This document shows positions 62,992-64,000 of a DNA stretch of 64,000 bases, piece by piece. Position numbers and translations under genes: made by a program. A model generated the notes under the pieces. That model was not told the origin of the DNA and ran no database searches. It worked only from the letters and a program-made list of their open reading frames with translations. Each line of letters opens with the position of its first letter. Position 1 is the first letter of the stretch. The DNA comes from an uncultured Trichococcus sp. (GTDB taxonomy: Bacteria > Bacillota > Bacilli > Lactobacillales > Aerococcaceae). The stretch spans positions 1,257,168 to 1,321,167 of the forward strand of contig NZ_OY764015.1 of assembly GCF_963667775.1 (NCBI RefSeq). Direction: 5' to 3'.

Positions 62992-63787
62992 ATAAATAAC
63001 TGTTGATGCGGTTCTGATACAGCTTTTTCAGCAACAGAATCAATTGGTTCATCTCCAGATTGCGTTCCTGTGAGTGGCTCTTTTTGATCATGCTGAGGCA
63101 CACCATCATGCTGTACCACTCCAAACGGCGTTCCATATTGTCATTCATCCGCAAGCCGTACTGCTCCAACCATACTCTCCATTCCTCATAGGGAACGTAT
63201 TGGACCAGCAAGGTGCTGATGTCCGAGAACGGATCGGCAATTTTGACCATTTCCCAATCCACCAGATATAGCCGGTCTTCCTCATCCAACAGGAAATTTT
63301 TCCGATTAACATCTCCGTGGCAGACTGTCTTTTGCGAGTCATCGATGCTGGCGATGCTGTTCTTCACATATTCAGCCGCTTGTTGAAGGACCGAATTGGA
63401 TTTCAGGTCATCCGGCAAATCAGCGACGTACAGGTTGTAGAAGTTGATCGGGTTGAAGACTTCCCCTTTTACCTTCTGAAGCATCTTCAGGAGATTTTCT
63501 GAATGATGGATGCGATGCAGAATCTCGCGTACGCTCTTCCCTTTCATCTCATCCGGATTCAACTCCCTGCCGTTGAGCCATTCTTGAGCTGTCAGGACGT
63601 CCCCGTTGCCGACCCGTTTGGTCCAGATCAACCTCGGCGTGATCCCCTCAACAGAAAGCGCAGCTAAGAAAGGCGAAGAGTTTCTTTTCAAAAAGACTCT
63701 TTCCTCGGCTCTGGTACCCATATAAGCTTGTCCTGTATCTCCTCCGATGGGATGTAGCCGCCACCCTGAGTCCATTTTATAATCCAT
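62990..63787 (-). CDS. ytmP: Phosphotransferase family protein, YtmP-like
   Basis: A 265-residue protein of the aminoglycoside phosphotransferase/choline kinase fold. Seen: the catalytic Brenner-type motif VCHGDVNRKNFLL near residues 154-166 and metal-binding LYLVDWEMVKIADP near 172-185. The substrate is unknown; resistance activity should not be assumed. The ATG at 63787 (MDYKMDSGW) is chosen because AAGGA lies nine bases upstream and the ATG three codons earlier touches it. Bacillus ytmP also precedes trmB. Confidence 0.85.
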   Translation of the reverse strand: MDYKMDSGWRLHPIGGDTGQAYMGTRAEERVFLKRNSSPFLAALSVEGITPRLIWTKRVGNGDVLTAQEWLNGRELNPDEMKGKSVREILHRIHHSENLLKMLQKVKGEVFNPINFYNLYVADLPDDLKSNSVLQQAAEYVKNSIASIDDSQKTVCHGDVNRKNFLLDEEDRLYLVDWEMVKIADPFSDISTLLVQYVPYEEWRVWLEQYGLRMNDNMERRLEWYSMMVCLSMIKKSHSQERNLEMNQLILLLKKLYQNRINSYL

Positions 63788-63861
63788 CGAGCTCATTCCT
63801 TACTCTGTCTTTAGTTTTGAAAAGCGGTACAAGCCCGCTCTGCCTCGATTGAGGAAACACT

Positions 63862-63922
63862 GTGACCTAATCGGTCAAGTGTATCATGCCTCTAAGCGAT
63901 TGAAATCGCAAGAGTCATGACA
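63862..63922. repeat. Family II hairpin unit, copy 3
   Basis: TGACC/GGTCA around TAATC, then TCATG/CATGA enclosing CTCT/AGAG and GCGATT/AATCGC. It is nested in family III copy 6. Confidence 0.85.
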
Positions 63923-63934
63923 ATTTAGGAAATC

Positions 63935-64000
63935 TGGCCTCGCAACGTTCCCTGCGGTCACCTTGTACTGGGAGTCTAAGGGATGAATCCCTAAGACTCC
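63935..64000. repeat. Module IV hairpin, copy 3 (truncated)
   Basis: GGCCTCGCAACGTTCCCTGC, then GGGAGTCT and the GGGAT/ATCCC stem; the window ends inside the closing arm AGACTCC. Confidence 0.75.

Larger units (their letters stand above)
63819..64000. repeat. Family III mosaic hairpin repeat, copy 6 (cut by the window end), with family II
   Basis: GAAAAGCGGTACAAGCCCG as in copy 2; a family II unit (63862-63922) is inserted before ATTTAGGAAATCTGGCC, which then leads into module IV at 63935. The right half is beyond the window. Confidence 0.82.

Noticed and set aside
62990..63787. Aminoglycoside resistance gene
   Set aside because: The fold is shared with many kinases; synteny with ytmP points to an ordinary chromosomal gene.

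Overview
The window looks like a chromosomal segment of a low-to-mid GC Lactobacillales bacterium, most like a Carnobacteriaceae member near Trichococcus. This rests on the protein set (DUF1827 beside clpE, YjbK/RelQ/SpxH, Firmicutes DnaB/DnaI, DegV-free Yqe cluster), strong AGGAGG-type ribosome sites, frequent TTG starts, a Thr T-box and an L20 leader. The genus is an inference. No rRNA, tRNA, CRISPR, phage or transposase gene is seen. Nearly all of the sequence is housekeeping and most genes lie on the minus strand.

Layout: 1-3803 is the yqeG-yqeH-yhbY-nadD-yqeK-rsfS-yqeM ribosome assembly/NAD operon (minus). 4438-6712 is hom-thrB. 6900-9561 holds a YkuJ-like protein, a 3-hydroxyisobutyrate dehydrogenase-family protein and a glycolipid glucosyltransferase. 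9790-11788 is ptsHI. 12054-14389 is clpE behind two CtsR-type operators, followed by a DUF1827 gene. 14922-25635 carries prfC, a CNNM/CBS protein, NADH oxidase, an AI-2E family permease, an M42 aminopeptidase, a GNAT acetyltransferase, mgtE and a pseudouridine synthase. 25897-34816 is a stress/redox block: D-2-hydroxyacid dehydrogenase, NAD kinase, RelQ, YjbK, SpxH (YjbH), PepF, CoiA, MecA and Spx. ClpE, MecA, SpxH and Spx are all ClpP-linked, so much of the Spx proteolysis circuit is here.

35206-46183 holds trpS, lplA with a YhfI-type metallohydrolase, a HemY-like oxidoreductase, a second M42 peptidase, infC-rpmI-rplT (apparent AUA start for infC, L20-type leader) and a folate operon (M20 amidohydrolase-folE-folP-folB-folK). 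46557-56627 is thrS (T-box) and the replication/repair run nrdR-dnaB-dnaI and polA-mutM-coaE. 56801-63787 is syntenic with the Bacillus ytmP-trmB-ytzB-ytoP-ytpP-ytpR-sftA-murC region, but the sftA position holds only a 231-residue protein with no DNA translocase motor.

The most unusual content is intergenic. Several families of large, nested, imperfect hairpin repeats sit between genes. Within each family the stem sequences differ between copies but stay complementary, while short loop and bulge motifs are constant. They are assembled as mosaics (one module inserted in another) and abut promoters and terminators. They encode no protein and I do not recognise them as a named element. They are the best candidate here for an undescribed system.
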